Origin: Candidatus Hydrogenedentota bacterium
GTDB lineage: Bacteria > Hydrogenedentota > Hydrogenedentia > Hydrogenedentales > JAJRTN01
Reading direction: 5' to 3'
Assembly (NCBI GenBank): GCA_024278275.1
Contig: JAJRTN010000158.1
Span: 1 to 57,527 of the forward strand
Length of the DNA stretch: 57,527 nt
Under the pieces are notes generated by a model. The model was not told the DNA's origin. It ran no database searches and saw nothing but the letters and a program-made list of their open reading frames with translations. Below are positions 8,269-17,618 of this stretch, in pieces (position 1 is the first letter of the stretch; the number at the start of each line of letters is the position of its first letter). The position numbers and the translations under genes were made by a program.

Positions 8269-10637
8269 TCGGCCAAACCACGCCGGTTTCGGAAGGTTCC
8301 CCTGCCGACAGCCAGGAGCATGACCAGCATGGCGCCCAAGGCGATCAGGTCGCCACCCGAGCCGAAGGAATTGCCGGGCACGCCGGATCCGCCGTTGCAT
8401 TGGGGCGTGATGGGCGCGCCATCGCATTCCGTCACCAGGTAGGCCGTATCGCAGGTCCCGTAAGCGCTCATGTCGCTCATTTCGAAGTCGGTCGGCACGC
8501 CGCCCCCGGCGGACAGTCCCGTTACGCCGAAAGGATTGGTCAGTTGGATCCAGGTAATACGGATGGCGCCGTCGAAGAATAATTCGATCTGGAAACGCTG
8601 TATGTCGCCCCACCAGTCGGGAATGTCTTCATAGGTCACCGAAACGCGGTCATCCCATTGCTGAACAATCACGGGGGCGTTACCACCGGGCACCAAGTCC
8701 GTGAAGAAACCCGATATCCGGGGCAGGGTGAAATGGGCCTCCTCCAGGCCTTCATAACTTGTGTCGCCGCTCCCAAAGGTGATGTAGCCATTGCTGCCCA
8801 CGAAAAACGAATCATAGCTTATGCCGTAAAAGGTGAATGTCTTGCCGTCCTCGATGCCGACGGAAACGAACGCGTCATCCCCGATGGAATAGGCCGTGCC
8901 ACACGCGGGGTCTGCGGGGAAGGCCGTGGCGGACGTCACGCAGGCACTGTAGCCCGAGGCCGATTCGGTGGGCACGAAGGTCACGGACATGCCCTCCAGG
9001 TCCGACGTTTCATCGGGAAAGGTCTCGGTAAAATAGTCGGCCTGATCAACGGTATTCAATGTGTAACAGGCCCCGCCATTGTTATCCAAGGTCAGGTTGC
9101 CTGCCGCGTCACGCGCTTCGACGGTCAGGAAATAGCCGGCCTGGGGCGTAAGGCCGGTCACATGAATGTTGTGGGTTTCCGCGAGACTGTCCAGCGTCAC
9201 GATATCGTCCCGCCCGCACGAAGTGCCCAGTTGAAGGCGGACCGTGGTCGGTTCGTTGGTGGTGACCATCACCGTAGCGGTGGTTCCGCCAATGGTGGGC
9301 AAGGAAACATTGGTGATGACGGGGGCGGTACAGTCCACCCGGGCGGTGGCTGTCACGGTGGCCGGTTCGCCGTCATTGCCCGAGGCGTCCCGGTAGGTCA
9401 CGGTGAGGGTCTCCCCTTCCGCCGCCTCGACCATGCCGTTGCCGGTGGTCGGGGCCGCATTCCGCAGGGCAATCGTGCCGCTGAACGTGCCTTCGTGGGC
9501 GTTTTCCCCAAGGTTGAGGGTTTCCGCGTCCCCCCCGCTGCCGGTCAGTGAAACGGTAACCAGGCCCGTACCGGCCAGGTCGGTGTCCGTAACCGTAACG
9601 GAAATCGTGTCTGCGCACTGGTAGTGGGTCTTGTCGAAGGACACCGTGCCACCGCCCTGGGCGGGCACGAACTCGGCGAAGGTCAGGCTTTTGCTCACGG
9701 ATTCGCCGGAGCCGCCGTCATTGGGCACCTGGTTGGAAACGAAACAGGTGCCCCGAATGTCGAAATCCGTTTCTCCCCGCACAAGAATACCCTCGACCAC
9801 GCCGGTTTCGGCATTGAAAACAGGCGAACCCGAGTTTCCGCCGTAGGTATCCAGGTTGGCAAGAAAAAAGCCCTCGTTGGTGTTGTCCCGTACCACCGTG
9901 GCATCGCCGAAGGCGATCTTCATGGGAAGCCCGCTGGGATGACCGATGACGCCCACTTTCGTGCCCACGGGAATGACACCCGACCGCCTCAGTTCAAGCG
10001 GGCGCGCACCGGCGGCCGTGATGGGCCGATCCACGCGAATCACCGTGTAGTCGAAGTCCCCCTGGAGTTGGTGTCCCACGACCTCGACGCCCGAATAGAC
10101 TTGTGTGTCATCGAAGGTGGTCACGGGATCCGAGGCGTTGGCCATCTGGAAACCGAAGAGGAAGCGAACGGAGGACAGATCACCCTGGTCATAGCAGTGG
10201 CCCGCCGTGGCGATGAGGGCATCCCCCACGACAAAGCCGGTGCAGAAGGGGGCCGTAGGCTGGTCTCCAAAGGGTTCTTCGGCACACGCGGGCCTGCCGC
10301 TGACCGTGTATTCAGACACGTTGAGCGTGAAGGTGCCGTCGCCGTTGTCGGTCATCTGCCCCGCGGAAACCAGCGCGCACGTCGCCGCGGCCCACGCCAG
10401 GCGCTTCGCATCGGTCTCGGCGTAAACATCGATACGGTCGTCGCTGCCGTAGACGACCTTGCCCGTGGCAGGCGTCCAGGGGATGCCGCCGATGACCGTG
10501 CGGCCTTTCCCGGGGGTCTTCGGGTGCTGCCATGCTTTATCCGCAACGGCGGAAGTTTGAAAGACAAGAAAAGTAAGGACCATCCATCCCGTCAGGCACA
10601 ACACACGGTAACCCGGGAACCCCGTCATGTCACGCAT
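8256..10637 (-). CDS. Secreted trypsin-like serine protease with C-terminal anchor
   Basis: A 793-residue exported S1-type protease. After a signal peptide (ending SAVA) the peptidase domain carries His147 in ATAGHCYD, Asp196 in GDFDY and Ser269 in GGNSGSP, a complete triad. It continues with Ig/FN3-like beta domains (about 330-560), then a beta-rich region (VGSNGYITFG) typical of nidogen-like or choice-of-anchor modules. A Gly-rich spacer, hydrophobic helix and RNRRG end the protein like a CTERM anchor. GAAGGAG lies before the ATG at 10637, favouring it over the ATG at 10661. Confidence 0.88.
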   Translation of the reverse strand: MRDMTGFPGYRVLCLTGWMVLTFLVFQTSAVADKAWQHPKTPGKGRTVIGGIPWTPATGKVVYGSDDRIDVYAETDAKRLAWAAATCALVSAGQMTDNGDGTFTLNVSEYTVSGRPACAEEPFGDQPTAPFCTGFVVGDALIATAGHCYDQGDLSSVRFLFGFQMANASDPVTTFDDTQVYSGVEVVGHQLQGDFDYTVIRVDRPITAAGARPLELRRSGVIPVGTKVGVIGHPSGLPMKIAFGDATVVRDNTNEGFFLANLDTYGGNSGSPVFNAETGVVEGILVRGETDFDIRGTCFVSNQVPNDGGSGESVSKSLTFAEFVPAQGGGTVSFDKTHYQCADTISVTVTDTDLAGTGLVTVSLTGSGGDAETLNLGENAHEGTFSGTIALRNAAPTTGNGMVEAAEGETLTVTYRDASGNDGEPATVTATARVDCTAPVITNVSLPTIGGTTATVMVTTNEPTTVRLQLGTSCGRDDIVTLDSLAETHNIHVTGLTPQAGYFLTVEARDAAGNLTLDNNGGACYTLNTVDQADYFTETFPDETSDLEGMSVTFVPTESASGYSACVTSATAFPADPACGTAYSIGDDAFVSVGIEDGKTFTFYGISYDSFFVGSNGYITFGSGDTSYEGLEEAHFTLPRISGFFTDLVPGGNAPVIVQQWDDRVSVTYEDIPDWWGDIQRFQIELFFDGAIRITWIQLTNPFGVTGLSAGGGVPTDFEMSDMSAYGTCDTAYLVTECDGAPITPQCNGGSGVPGNSFGSGGDLIALGAMLVMLLAVGRGTFRNRRGLADQGK

Positions 10638-11123
10638 AAATATCTCCTTCGTGGCGGGCACATTGCCGACGCATTCTCCTGCAAACCGTAAACAGACCCA
10701 TGCTTAACTATATTCGGGGATGCCCACGTATTCAAACGTGGCGGAGTGGCGGAGGCATTCTCAGAACCGACTCCCGCCCAAGTCCGCCCGAAGCAGGCCG
10801 TCACACCCAGCACGAGCGCCGCACAAGATGGTCGGGGATGACCAACAATTACCGGGCGACACGTATCGAAGTCGACAGGATTGGCACCCTCTCGTTTGTA
10901 AGTACTTCTATTCTTAGACTTATGAATCCCCCCTGAAACGCGAAACCCGGTACGGAAAATGCATCCGAAACAAAGCAAAGGTTTTTCTCAAGCGTTTGAG
11001 AGCAGCCATGAGCAGCAAACGTGTGCCACCCAAACTTGCCCAAACGATACTTCCCAACCCGTCACTGAGAAACCAGGCGGACTGATTTTCAGGAAGCGGA
11101 CCGGGACAACGGGGAGACGAACA
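10638..11123. other. Divergent intergenic region, no gene seen
   Basis: This 486-base stretch separates the divergent protease and PEP-CTERM genes and must hold both promoters. It contains two short hairpins: CCACGT-loop-ACGTGG near 10718-10735, and TCTCAA-GCGT-TTGAGA near 10983-10998. The long reading frame extending upstream of the PEP-CTERM gene lacks a ribosome site and reads like non-coding sequence. Base composition is more AT-rich than the neighbouring genes. Confidence 0.6.
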
Positions 11124-12002
11124 ATGAGGATGATTCTTAAGGGCAGTATTATTGCATTGGCTTTGTTTGGCCTGATGGTACCCTCGTGGGCCACGCTTAC
11201 GGATATCGAGACCAACAATTCCTTCACACTCCGGTATGAGAGCGACAATTTCGACCCCTACGACCCATGCGAGGGTGTAACTCCGGGAGGCACATGGTTG
11301 AACGACTTGGAGTATCTGGACTTAGGTGCCACAAGCAACAACACACTGAGCGGCAACATTCTTGCCGGTCTGAACAGCCAGTACAGTATCCGTGATTACA
11401 TGGGGGGGTCGTTACTCTACCAGTATACATTGGCAAGCAGTCACCTTTCCGGAACGATGAGCATCGATTGGTACAAGGCCTTTGATCGGGAAGTAGGCAG
11501 CCAATGTTTGCATGGAGCGGAGATCTCCGCATACTACGATTATGAGACCAACGAGGCGAATTTGGGACTCGACTGGGTTCAGCTTTACTATGAGCATGGT
11601 CAGTCCGACTTCGTGCCTCTTGATAGCTACGAGGTTGATGGAACGGGCGACGAGCACCCGGCCTATTACTCCTCAACGCAAGGGCCGTGGACACCACCGG
11701 GCCACACGCTTGAAACCGGGCATGATATGACTTGGACTGATGGTCCCCAGGACGTGCATCCAGAGGTCAACGCGTGGAATGGCGGAGTGGATTTCTATAT
11801 GTTTCTGGCGTCCTTCGGTACTATCCAGCAGGCCTCGTTTAGTAACAACTGGTGGATCCAGGAGGTCGTGATCTATGACGGGCTTTCATGGGGCTATACC
11901 GGCTTTTGTGACCCTGTGCCTGAGCCCGCAACCGTCGTCTTGATGAGCTTGGGGCTTATCGCCTTGGTCGCACGTCGCCGTGTCATGTGTTTACAGGCTT
12001 GA
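11124..12002 (+). CDS. PEP-CTERM exported protein
   Basis: A 292-residue exported protein of unknown function with a textbook PEP-CTERM tail: VPEPATVVLMSLGLIAL, then RRR. In this system an exosortase/archaeosortase recognises the tail at the inner membrane. Residues 1-23 form a signal peptide (SIIALALFGLMVPSWA). The body is rich in Tyr, Asp and Trp with no motif I recognise. The ATG at 11124 has GGGGAG 7 bases upstream; the reading open from 10959 is not supported. No exosortase gene is in the window, so the sorting enzyme lies elsewhere. Confidence 0.85.
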   Translation: MRMILKGSIIALALFGLMVPSWATLTDIETNNSFTLRYESDNFDPYDPCEGVTPGGTWLNDLEYLDLGATSNNTLSGNILAGLNSQYSIRDYMGGSLLYQYTLASSHLSGTMSIDWYKAFDREVGSQCLHGAEISAYYDYETNEANLGLDWVQLYYEHGQSDFVPLDSYEVDGTGDEHPAYYSSTQGPWTPPGHTLETGHDMTWTDGPQDVHPEVNAWNGGVDFYMFLASFGTIQQASFSNNWWIQEVVIYDGLSWGYTGFCDPVPEPATVVLMSLGLIALVARRRVMCLQA

Positions 12003-12101
12003 AGCCCGCCACACCATGTTGTGCGAGTTGCGGAGAGCAGGCCACATGGTTTCACCCGTGGAAACCGAGGGGGAACTTCCTTTTTGCCGAAACGCGCGCC
12101 C

Positions 12102-13181
12102 TCATCCCACCAGGGCCAAACCAATCTCATTGTTGAGATAAAACCCCCGGGCGGTGGGGTGAAAGTGGGTTTGGCTCTCTTCGACGAGACCGCGTGCCAA
12201 TAGAGCCGTCAAGGCGTCCCCGAAATGCTCGTTTACGTCGGCGCCAAAACGGTCGCGATAGGCCGCTTTCGGCAGGCCCTCGCGAAGGCGCATGTGTTGA
12301 ATCACCGTCTCCAGCCGGATCTCTTCTTCCGAAAGGATAAGGGCCTCCATCTTGGTGCCCGGCGCGTTGAGATAGGCGGTCGTGTCGATGACATTGCGCG
12401 CGCGGATACCGTCAATGAAAGAATAGGCGGCGGTCCCAAAGCCCGCGTATTCGGTATTGCGCCAATAGACGAGGTTGTGCTTTGAGGCGTGGCCCGTCTT
12501 AGCAAAATTGGATATTTCGTAATGGTCATAAGCGGCAAGTTTTCGCTCCAGGACCTGGTACAGGGCCAGCGACACATCGTCCTCCACCGCGTTGTCCATT
12601 CGGCGGGCAAAGGGCGTGCCCGGTTCATAGGTAAGTCCGTAGGCGGCGACATGGGGCGGGTCGAGTTCGAGGCACTGGTCCAGGGTCCGTTCCCAGGCGT
12701 TGTTGGGCGGTGCGCCGTAGATAAGGTCGAGACTCCAGGTGTTGAAAACCGCCGCCACGGCCTCGCACGCCCGCCGGGCGGCGGAAGCGTCGTGACGCCG
12801 CCCCAGGTAACGGAGCACGGCATCGTCGAAGCTCTGCACGCCCAGGCTCACGCGATTGATTCCCGTGTTCCGCCAATCGTGGACCAACGCGGGGGTCACG
12901 TCATCGGGGTTGGCCTCGATGGTGATCTCCGGGTTGGTAAACCGAAAGCGCCGACGCAGCGCGTCCAGGATCTCCGCGAGGTCCTTCGGCGGCAGCAGCG
13001 AGGGGGTTCCACCACCGAAGAAAACGCTGCCCGCCTCGTCAGGGCCTCCAAACCTTTCGATCTCGGCACATAATGCCTTCAGGTAGGCCTTCGGTACCGA
13101 AGTGGAAGTGCGCTCTTTTACGAAGTCGCAGTATGGGCAGAGCGTACGGCAATAAGGGATGTGAATGTAGATGCCGATCAT
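12102..13181 (-). CDS. hemW: HemW-type radical SAM heme chaperone
   Basis: A 359-residue radical SAM protein of the HemW (HemN-like) family. HemW proteins bind heme and deliver it to respiratory enzymes rather than acting as coproporphyrinogen oxidases. The cluster motif is CRTLCPYCDF with C11, C15 and C18. FFGGGTPSLL is the SAM-binding glycine motif, and HNLVYWRNTEYAGFGTAAYS is the conserved HemW block. The extra Cys found after the cluster in true HemN is absent (Phe20), supporting HemW. The C-terminal HemN_C-like winged helix is present. No strong ribosome site is visible at the ATG. Confidence 0.9.
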   Translation of the reverse strand: MIGIYIHIPYCRTLCPYCDFVKERTSTSVPKAYLKALCAEIERFGGPDEAGSVFFGGGTPSLLPPKDLAEILDALRRRFRFTNPEITIEANPDDVTPALVHDWRNTGINRVSLGVQSFDDAVLRYLGRRHDASAARRACEAVAAVFNTWSLDLIYGAPPNNAWERTLDQCLELDPPHVAAYGLTYEPGTPFARRMDNAVEDDVSLALYQVLERKLAAYDHYEISNFAKTGHASKHNLVYWRNTEYAGFGTAAYSFIDGIRARNVIDTTAYLNAPGTKMEALILSEEEIRLETVIQHMRLREGLPKAAYRDRFGADVNEHFGDALTALLARGLVEESQTHFHPTARGFYLNNEIGLALVG

Positions 13182-13272
13182 TGTCGCGCCGGCCCCACGG
13201 GAATGGAAAGGAAATCAGTCCCTTGCCGTGGAGTTTTGTACAGAATGTCCCAAATCAATGCTTGCCCCCCCC

Positions 13273-13360
13273 GCCGTCATTCCCGCGAAATCGGGAATCC
13301 ACGAAAGAGGTCAAGGTGTTGTGCCGTATCATGGGGCCCCGCTTTCGCGGGGGTGACGGT
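13273..13360. repeat. REP-like inverted pair (GTCATTCCCGCG family)
   Basis: Two palindromic units face each other across a short spacer. The left unit has TCCCGCGAAATCGGGA (about 13276-13302), and the right unit has CCCCGCTTTCGCGGGG (about 13331-13359). The outer ends match as CCGTCA and TGACGG. This is the layout of bacterial REP doublets. A related hairpin lies at 17428. Confidence 0.8.
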
Positions 13361-13409
13361 TGGTCGTGGCATGGAGGCGGCAGCAATTCCCGGTTCCGGC
13401 GGCATCGGG

Positions 13410-14882
13410 TCAGGGGCGTCCCCAGCGTGATGGCGGCCACCAGGAACAAACGGCCTTTCCCACCAGTCCGCGCCGGGGCACCCAACCCACGGAACGACTG
13501 TCCACGGTTTCTCCCTCGGCTTCCGACAGAATGAAATAGTGTTCTTCGGGAACCCGTGACTTGCCTTTCCCTTTGCCCACGCCAAAGTGTGCATCGGCGA
13601 CCGCTTCGCTGAACGTACGTGAGGCAAGGCTGTCCGGCGTCTCCACCGGCGCGCCATCCACGTGCAGTATGCCGTGGCTGACCTTCACCGTTTCGCCGGG
13701 CAGACCGGCGATGCGCCCGACGAGCATCTCCTTCGTGCCCGGACGGCTCTCCGGCGGATGATAGGCCACCAGGTCGCCCCGACCGGGACGGCCCCACTGG
13801 TAAAGCCAGTATCGCGTGAAGGGAAGGCGCAAACCAAAGGCGCCAAAGCTGATCCAAAGATGGCTCTTGCCCTTTTCCGCGCCGGTCCGCACGGCCACCG
13901 AACGCCCCAGCAGCAGCCGGATGGCGGTCCATAGCGCGAGCAGAACCAACAGCGTGCGCCACCAGAGGGTTTGGGAAAAACCCGTGAAATCGCGCCATCG
14001 CGGCGGCGGCCAGAAGATGGAGGCCACACGGCCAACGATATGCTCGTTGGGTACGAAACCGTAGTAGCGGCCGTCCTTGCTGTTTGCGCTGTTGTCGCCC
14101 AGCATGAGGTAATGGCCCTCGGGCACGACGGCAAACTCCTTTTCGGGGCGCACGGCGTAGAGCATGCCAAACCCCTTCTCGGAAGGAGATGGCATCTTCA
14201 GGGGGGCGGTATAGAAATGATCCTTGGGCATGAAATCGGGATAGGGGACGCGCTTACCGTCGATGTAGAGATCGGCTTTGCCCATGGCGCCCTGCATCAG
14301 GTGCCGACCACTGTTTCGCACGGACTCATCCCGCAGACGCAACTCCACGCGCTCGCCGGGAAGACCGACAATACGTTTGACCAGCGTGCCATGGAGTGCG
14401 TTCTTCTCCACTGCCTTGAAGACCACGATGTCCCAGCGTTCGGGCTTCTTGCCGTGGTAGAGGCGATGGTTCATGAAAGGGACCTTCAGCCCGTACACCC
14501 ACTTATTCACCCATACCCGGTCACCCCGCCCGATGCGTGGGTCACCGTGTAAGGTGGTTTCCATCGACCCGGAAGGGATCCGATACGGCTCGGCGATGGC
14601 CCAACGGAAGGTCAGGGCCAGGCTCAGCGCGAAGATCTCGCTCTTGAACCATTCAATGGCCTGTTCACGGGGAAGGGTGGCGTAAAAAACCAGGTGCAGG
14701 CCAATCACGGCGAGAAGGGCGCCCGCGTACCACACCCACCCTGGCAGGGAGGGGTTCCGCTTGGTCATTACGATGGCCGCGACCCCCGCCACCAGGCAGG
14801 CCGCGCCCATGGCCCAAGCCTGCTTGGGCAAGGCACGGCGCCCATTCGTGGCATCATGTTTCTTGCGTGGTTTCTTTGCCAT
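13410..14882 (-). CDS. lepB: Signal peptidase I with a second, degenerate peptidase domain
   Basis: A 490-residue inner-membrane protein. Two N-terminal helices precede a complete S26 signal peptidase domain with nucleophile Ser106 (IPSGSM), general base Lys169 (LVKRIVGLPGE) and GDNSANSKDGRYYG. After a linking helix (about 306-326) a second copy (about 333-490) repeats the same order: GLRLPFTRYWLYQWGRPGRGD, VGRIAGLPGETVKV and ILSEAEGETVDSRSVGWVP. In this copy the GSM serine segment is missing and the lysine is Gly389, so it cannot cleave. It is 27 bases downstream of another lepB and shares its operon. The second half may bind substrate or partner; that is inference. Confidence 0.88.
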   Translation of the reverse strand: MAKKPRKKHDATNGRRALPKQAWAMGAACLVAGVAAIVMTKRNPSLPGWVWYAGALLAVIGLHLVFYATLPREQAIEWFKSEIFALSLALTFRWAIAEPYRIPSGSMETTLHGDPRIGRGDRVWVNKWVYGLKVPFMNHRLYHGKKPERWDIVVFKAVEKNALHGTLVKRIVGLPGERVELRLRDESVRNSGRHLMQGAMGKADLYIDGKRVPYPDFMPKDHFYTAPLKMPSPSEKGFGMLYAVRPEKEFAVVPEGHYLMLGDNSANSKDGRYYGFVPNEHIVGRVASIFWPPPRWRDFTGFSQTLWWRTLLVLLALWTAIRLLLGRSVAVRTGAEKGKSHLWISFGAFGLRLPFTRYWLYQWGRPGRGDLVAYHPPESRPGTKEMLVGRIAGLPGETVKVSHGILHVDGAPVETPDSLASRTFSEAVADAHFGVGKGKGKSRVPEEHYFILSEAEGETVDSRSVGWVPRRGLVGKAVCSWWPPSRWGRP

Positions 14883-14909
14883 GTTCTCTCGTAATCTCCG
14901 CCCGGCGGG

Positions 14910-15836
14910 CTAAACGTTTAAGCCCCGTTTCCGCATTTTTCGACGGCGAAAAAAATGCCGGATTTCGTTTCCGGCCAGCAGGAGTGGAAGCCCAAAGAGC
15001 AAGAGCCTGCCCCACCACGTGCGTGAGAAACCGGTGAAATCCCGCCAGTGCGCGGGCGGCCACCAGATATTGGATACCCGTCCCAGAATGTGGTCCTTCG
15101 GCAGCCAGCCGAAATAGCGGCCGTCCCGGCTGTTGCCGCTGTTGTCCCCCAGGACAAGATAATGTCCCTCGGGTACGTGCATGGACTGGGGCGTTTCATA
15201 CACCGCGTACCGCATGCGGGGATCCGTCGTGTAACGCTGATCCTTGGCCATGCCTTGGCCCCAGGGGACCACTTTGCCATTTACCCAAAGACGTCCATCC
15301 CGAATGAGAACGTCCTCGCCGGGCAGACCGGCGATGCGTTTCACCAGCGTCCCATACCTGGCGTTTTCCTCGGCGCTGTGAAACACCACGATGTCCCACC
15401 GTTCCGGGTCCTTCCCTTCCCAAATACGCTTGTTTGTGAAAGGGATACGCAAACCATAAACCCACTTATTGACCAGTACGCGGTCATCGGTAAGGAAATT
15501 GCCCTTACCGTGCAGCGTAGGCTCCATGGAACTCGACGGGATTTTGAAAGGTTGTGCAATGGCCCACTGCACCGGCAGCAGCACGGCTAATACCAGTGCC
15601 GCGGCACGCATCCACTCGAAAACATGGCTCCGTTCCACGCCGCCGGAAAGAAACACATAGGTTCCCATCGCGCCGAGAATGATACCCAGTCCCCGAAGCC
15701 AATCGGGCAGGAGATCGCCGTTGACCATGCCCAGGATCACCATGCCCACGCCGATGGCGGCAAGCACCACCCCCCCAATCGCGGGGATTCCCATACTTTG
15801 GATCGTTGTGGATTGACGCTGGTGTTTTTCATTCAT
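14910..15836 (-). CDS. lepB: Signal peptidase I
   Basis: A 308-residue signal peptidase I, which removes signal peptides from Sec- and Tat-exported proteins on the periplasmic side. Helices span about 19-36, 48-64 and 76-92. The catalytic Ser103 lies in IPSSSMEPTLHG, Lys166 in GTLVKRIAGLPGE, and the S26 box GDNSGNSRDGRYFG follows. A further helix near the C-terminus precedes a basic tail (RRRKMRKRG). It is the promoter-proximal gene of a two-gene lepB operon. The two proteins share many exact stretches (VNKWVYGL, DFTGFS), so they arose by duplication. Confidence 0.93.
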   Translation of the reverse strand: MNEKHQRQSTTIQSMGIPAIGGVVLAAIGVGMVILGMVNGDLLPDWLRGLGIILGAMGTYVFLSGGVERSHVFEWMRAAALVLAVLLPVQWAIAQPFKIPSSSMEPTLHGKGNFLTDDRVLVNKWVYGLRIPFTNKRIWEGKDPERWDIVVFHSAEENARYGTLVKRIAGLPGEDVLIRDGRLWVNGKVVPWGQGMAKDQRYTTDPRMRYAVYETPQSMHVPEGHYLVLGDNSGNSRDGRYFGWLPKDHILGRVSNIWWPPAHWRDFTGFSRTWWGRLLLFGLPLLLAGNEIRHFFRRRKMRKRGLNV

Positions 15837-16025
15837 GGTGAGGCGGACCCGTGGTTAGCGGAACACGTTTTAAGTGGTTAAGGAGCGAATGATACCGCAC
15901 CAGGCCCCCCAATGTCGCGCGAACGGCGGCATGGGTTGAAAAAATGGACCGTAACCATTCCAGGAACTTCGATAAGGTTTCGCTCCCCTACGCCCCCCCG
16001 GATGCCCGTGAAAGACTACCCCGAA

Positions 16026-16054
16026 ATAAAAACAGAGCGGACCCGCAGGTCCGC
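16026..16054 (-). terminator. Rho-independent terminator of the pseudopilin gene
   Basis: GCGGACC and GGTCCGC (16037-16043 and 16048-16054) form a perfect 7-bp stem with a 4-base loop. On the minus strand the stem is followed by TCTGTTTTTATTT. It lies about 25 bases after the stop codon of the pseudopilin gene at 16080. Confidence 0.8.
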
Positions 16055-16079
16055 CCCGTGCATGCCCGGTTCATGGTCA

Positions 16080-17141
16080 CTATTCGTATTTATAGATCCA
16101 GGGGCCCTGACCGCCCGGCATCTTGGGATCGGGAAGGTCGTTATCGGTGGTGAAGGTGCCCCGTTTGGTCCTCACTTCATAGGGTCCCACGCTGCCTTCG
16201 CCCCTCTTGGTCCGCGCCGTGAAATCGAAATCCAACTCGCCATTCGTGTTCAGGTCGCGCGTGGCGAGGAAGTACGTCCGAAGGGCGGAGATGTGATACC
16301 AGTCAAGCTGATTGATCCCCGTTCCGGTAATGGGGGTGTTGGCGAGAATACCGTGTGTGTTGGTGCCGGGCCCCACGCTGATCAGCACGAAAGCGTCGTA
16401 GGTCGCGGGGGGAAAGGTAACATTCCGAAGACGGGGGTCGTTGGGTTCCCAGATGCGCGCCTCCAGGGCGGCGTTGGTACCATTGGCGTCCGTGCCGATC
16501 TCGGCCGCCCGTTCAAGCCAGTACTTCCGCACGGTTTTGAATTGACGGAGGTTTACCGGAACGTAAATGAAAGGGCGCTGTTGCAGCGACATCTGCTGCT
16601 GTACCTGGCCGGAAAGGTTGTTACCCAGGTAAAGCTCCAGGGGATAGGACTTCACCCCGGTGACCACGTCTTCTTGCGGGATGGGTGAATACTCCATCAT
16701 GCCCAACTGGTTGTCCCGGTCCGTGTCGTAGCCTTCGCTGAACTCGTCGACAATATCCTTGTCCTCGTTGAGTCGAAGGAAGCCGGACAGAGGGATCAGA
16801 TAATAAACGACCTCTTGCATCAACCTCTTGCTGAGGTCGTTATCTTCTCTGAACCTCGGATCTTGCTGTACTTGTTGCCATGTTTGTCCCCGTGTGGCCC
16901 ACGACCGGAAGCCGTAGCCGGGAGGATAGGAACCATGGTCGGCCATGTAGGTGACCAGGGCGGTACGGATCTGGTTCAGATTGTTGGTAAGTGCCTTCTC
17001 CCGGGCTTTTTCCAGGACGCGCGGCAGGGCGCCGAAGGTAAGGCCGGCCAGGATGGCAATGATGGCAATGACCGTGAGCAATTCGATGAGCGTGAAGCCG
17101 TCGTGCTGCCGGGTGGCCGTTCGGTTTCGGGTCTTGTTCAT
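16080..17141 (-). CDS. Type II secretion/type IV pilus-like major pseudopilin
   Basis: A 353-residue prepilin-like protein. A short basic leader ends at Gly, then FTLIELLTVIAIIAILAG forms the class III signal and hydrophobic spine. A prepilin peptidase cuts before Phe and methylates it, and Glu5 is present. The soluble part is larger than typical GspG and includes an Asp-rich loop (DTDRDNQ, DLNTNGELDFD) that may bind calcium. The ATG at 17141 has GGGGAG 9 bases upstream. It stands alone, with its own terminator, as many planctomycete-style DUF1559/GspG-like pseudopilins do. Its secretion machine is not in the window. Confidence 0.85.
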   Translation of the reverse strand: MNKTRNRTATRQHDGFTLIELLTVIAIIAILAGLTFGALPRVLEKAREKALTNNLNQIRTALVTYMADHGSYPPGYGFRSWATRGQTWQQVQQDPRFREDNDLSKRLMQEVVYYLIPLSGFLRLNEDKDIVDEFSEGYDTDRDNQLGMMEYSPIPQEDVVTGVKSYPLELYLGNNLSGQVQQQMSLQQRPFIYVPVNLRQFKTVRKYWLERAAEIGTDANGTNAALEARIWEPNDPRLRNVTFPPATYDAFVLISVGPGTNTHGILANTPITGTGINQLDWYHISALRTYFLATRDLNTNGELDFDFTARTKRGEGSVGPYEVRTKRGTFTTDNDLPDPKMPGGQGPWIYKYE

Positions 17142-17618
17142 GCTGGGCATCTCCCCAAATGATGTTGGTCGCGGCGCTGCCTGTCTCGCGCGGCACGCGA
17201 CAACCACGGGCGGCACAAGCCATGGAAAGCAACTCCACAGTTTACAAAATGATACCATGCCTCCCTTGGACGGTCAACATATCTCTTTACAGGTTGCCCT
17301 TCGTAAATCCAGCGGTTCTAAGTGGATACAACGCAAAATAAGATTACTGCGGGAGGAAGCGGTTTACGACATCCCGACCCGGCCAGGCCGGGACCGGTAA
17401 TCGCCCCCGCCGTTCGTGCCACGCCCCCCCGTCATCCCCGCGAAAGCGGGGCTGACGGGGTAAACACATTTCCGTGACCATAGGCATGGAGCTTCACGGG
17501 GAAGAGACCAATCCGTACATGTTGGGAGCGCAGCGGGGGTGGCGTGTCTTTGGATATGTCCAGATTGCCACGGCCGCCCAGGCTCCCGGCAATGACGGTC
17601 CATGAAAGGCGTAAGCGG
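17142..17618. other. Intergenic region with one REP hairpin
   Basis: This 477-base gap separates the downstream end of hemL from the start of the pseudopilin gene. It holds the pseudopilin promoter (not resolved) and a REP-type hairpin at 17428-17459. I see no credible gene. Confidence 0.6.
17428..17459. repeat. REP hairpin (GTCATCCCCGCG family)
   Basis: CCCCGC-GAAA-GCGGGG forms a perfect stem with a GAAA tetraloop, flanked by CCCGTCA and TGACGGG that extend the pairing. It is related to the doublet at 13273-13360 and lies downstream of hemL on the minus strand, where it may also protect the 3' end of the mRNA. Confidence 0.8.

Noticed and set aside
10882-10898. Sigma-54-like TGGCAC upstream of the PEP-CTERM gene
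   Set aside because: The TTGC-like half is at the wrong distance (seven rather than five bases) and the match is too poor.
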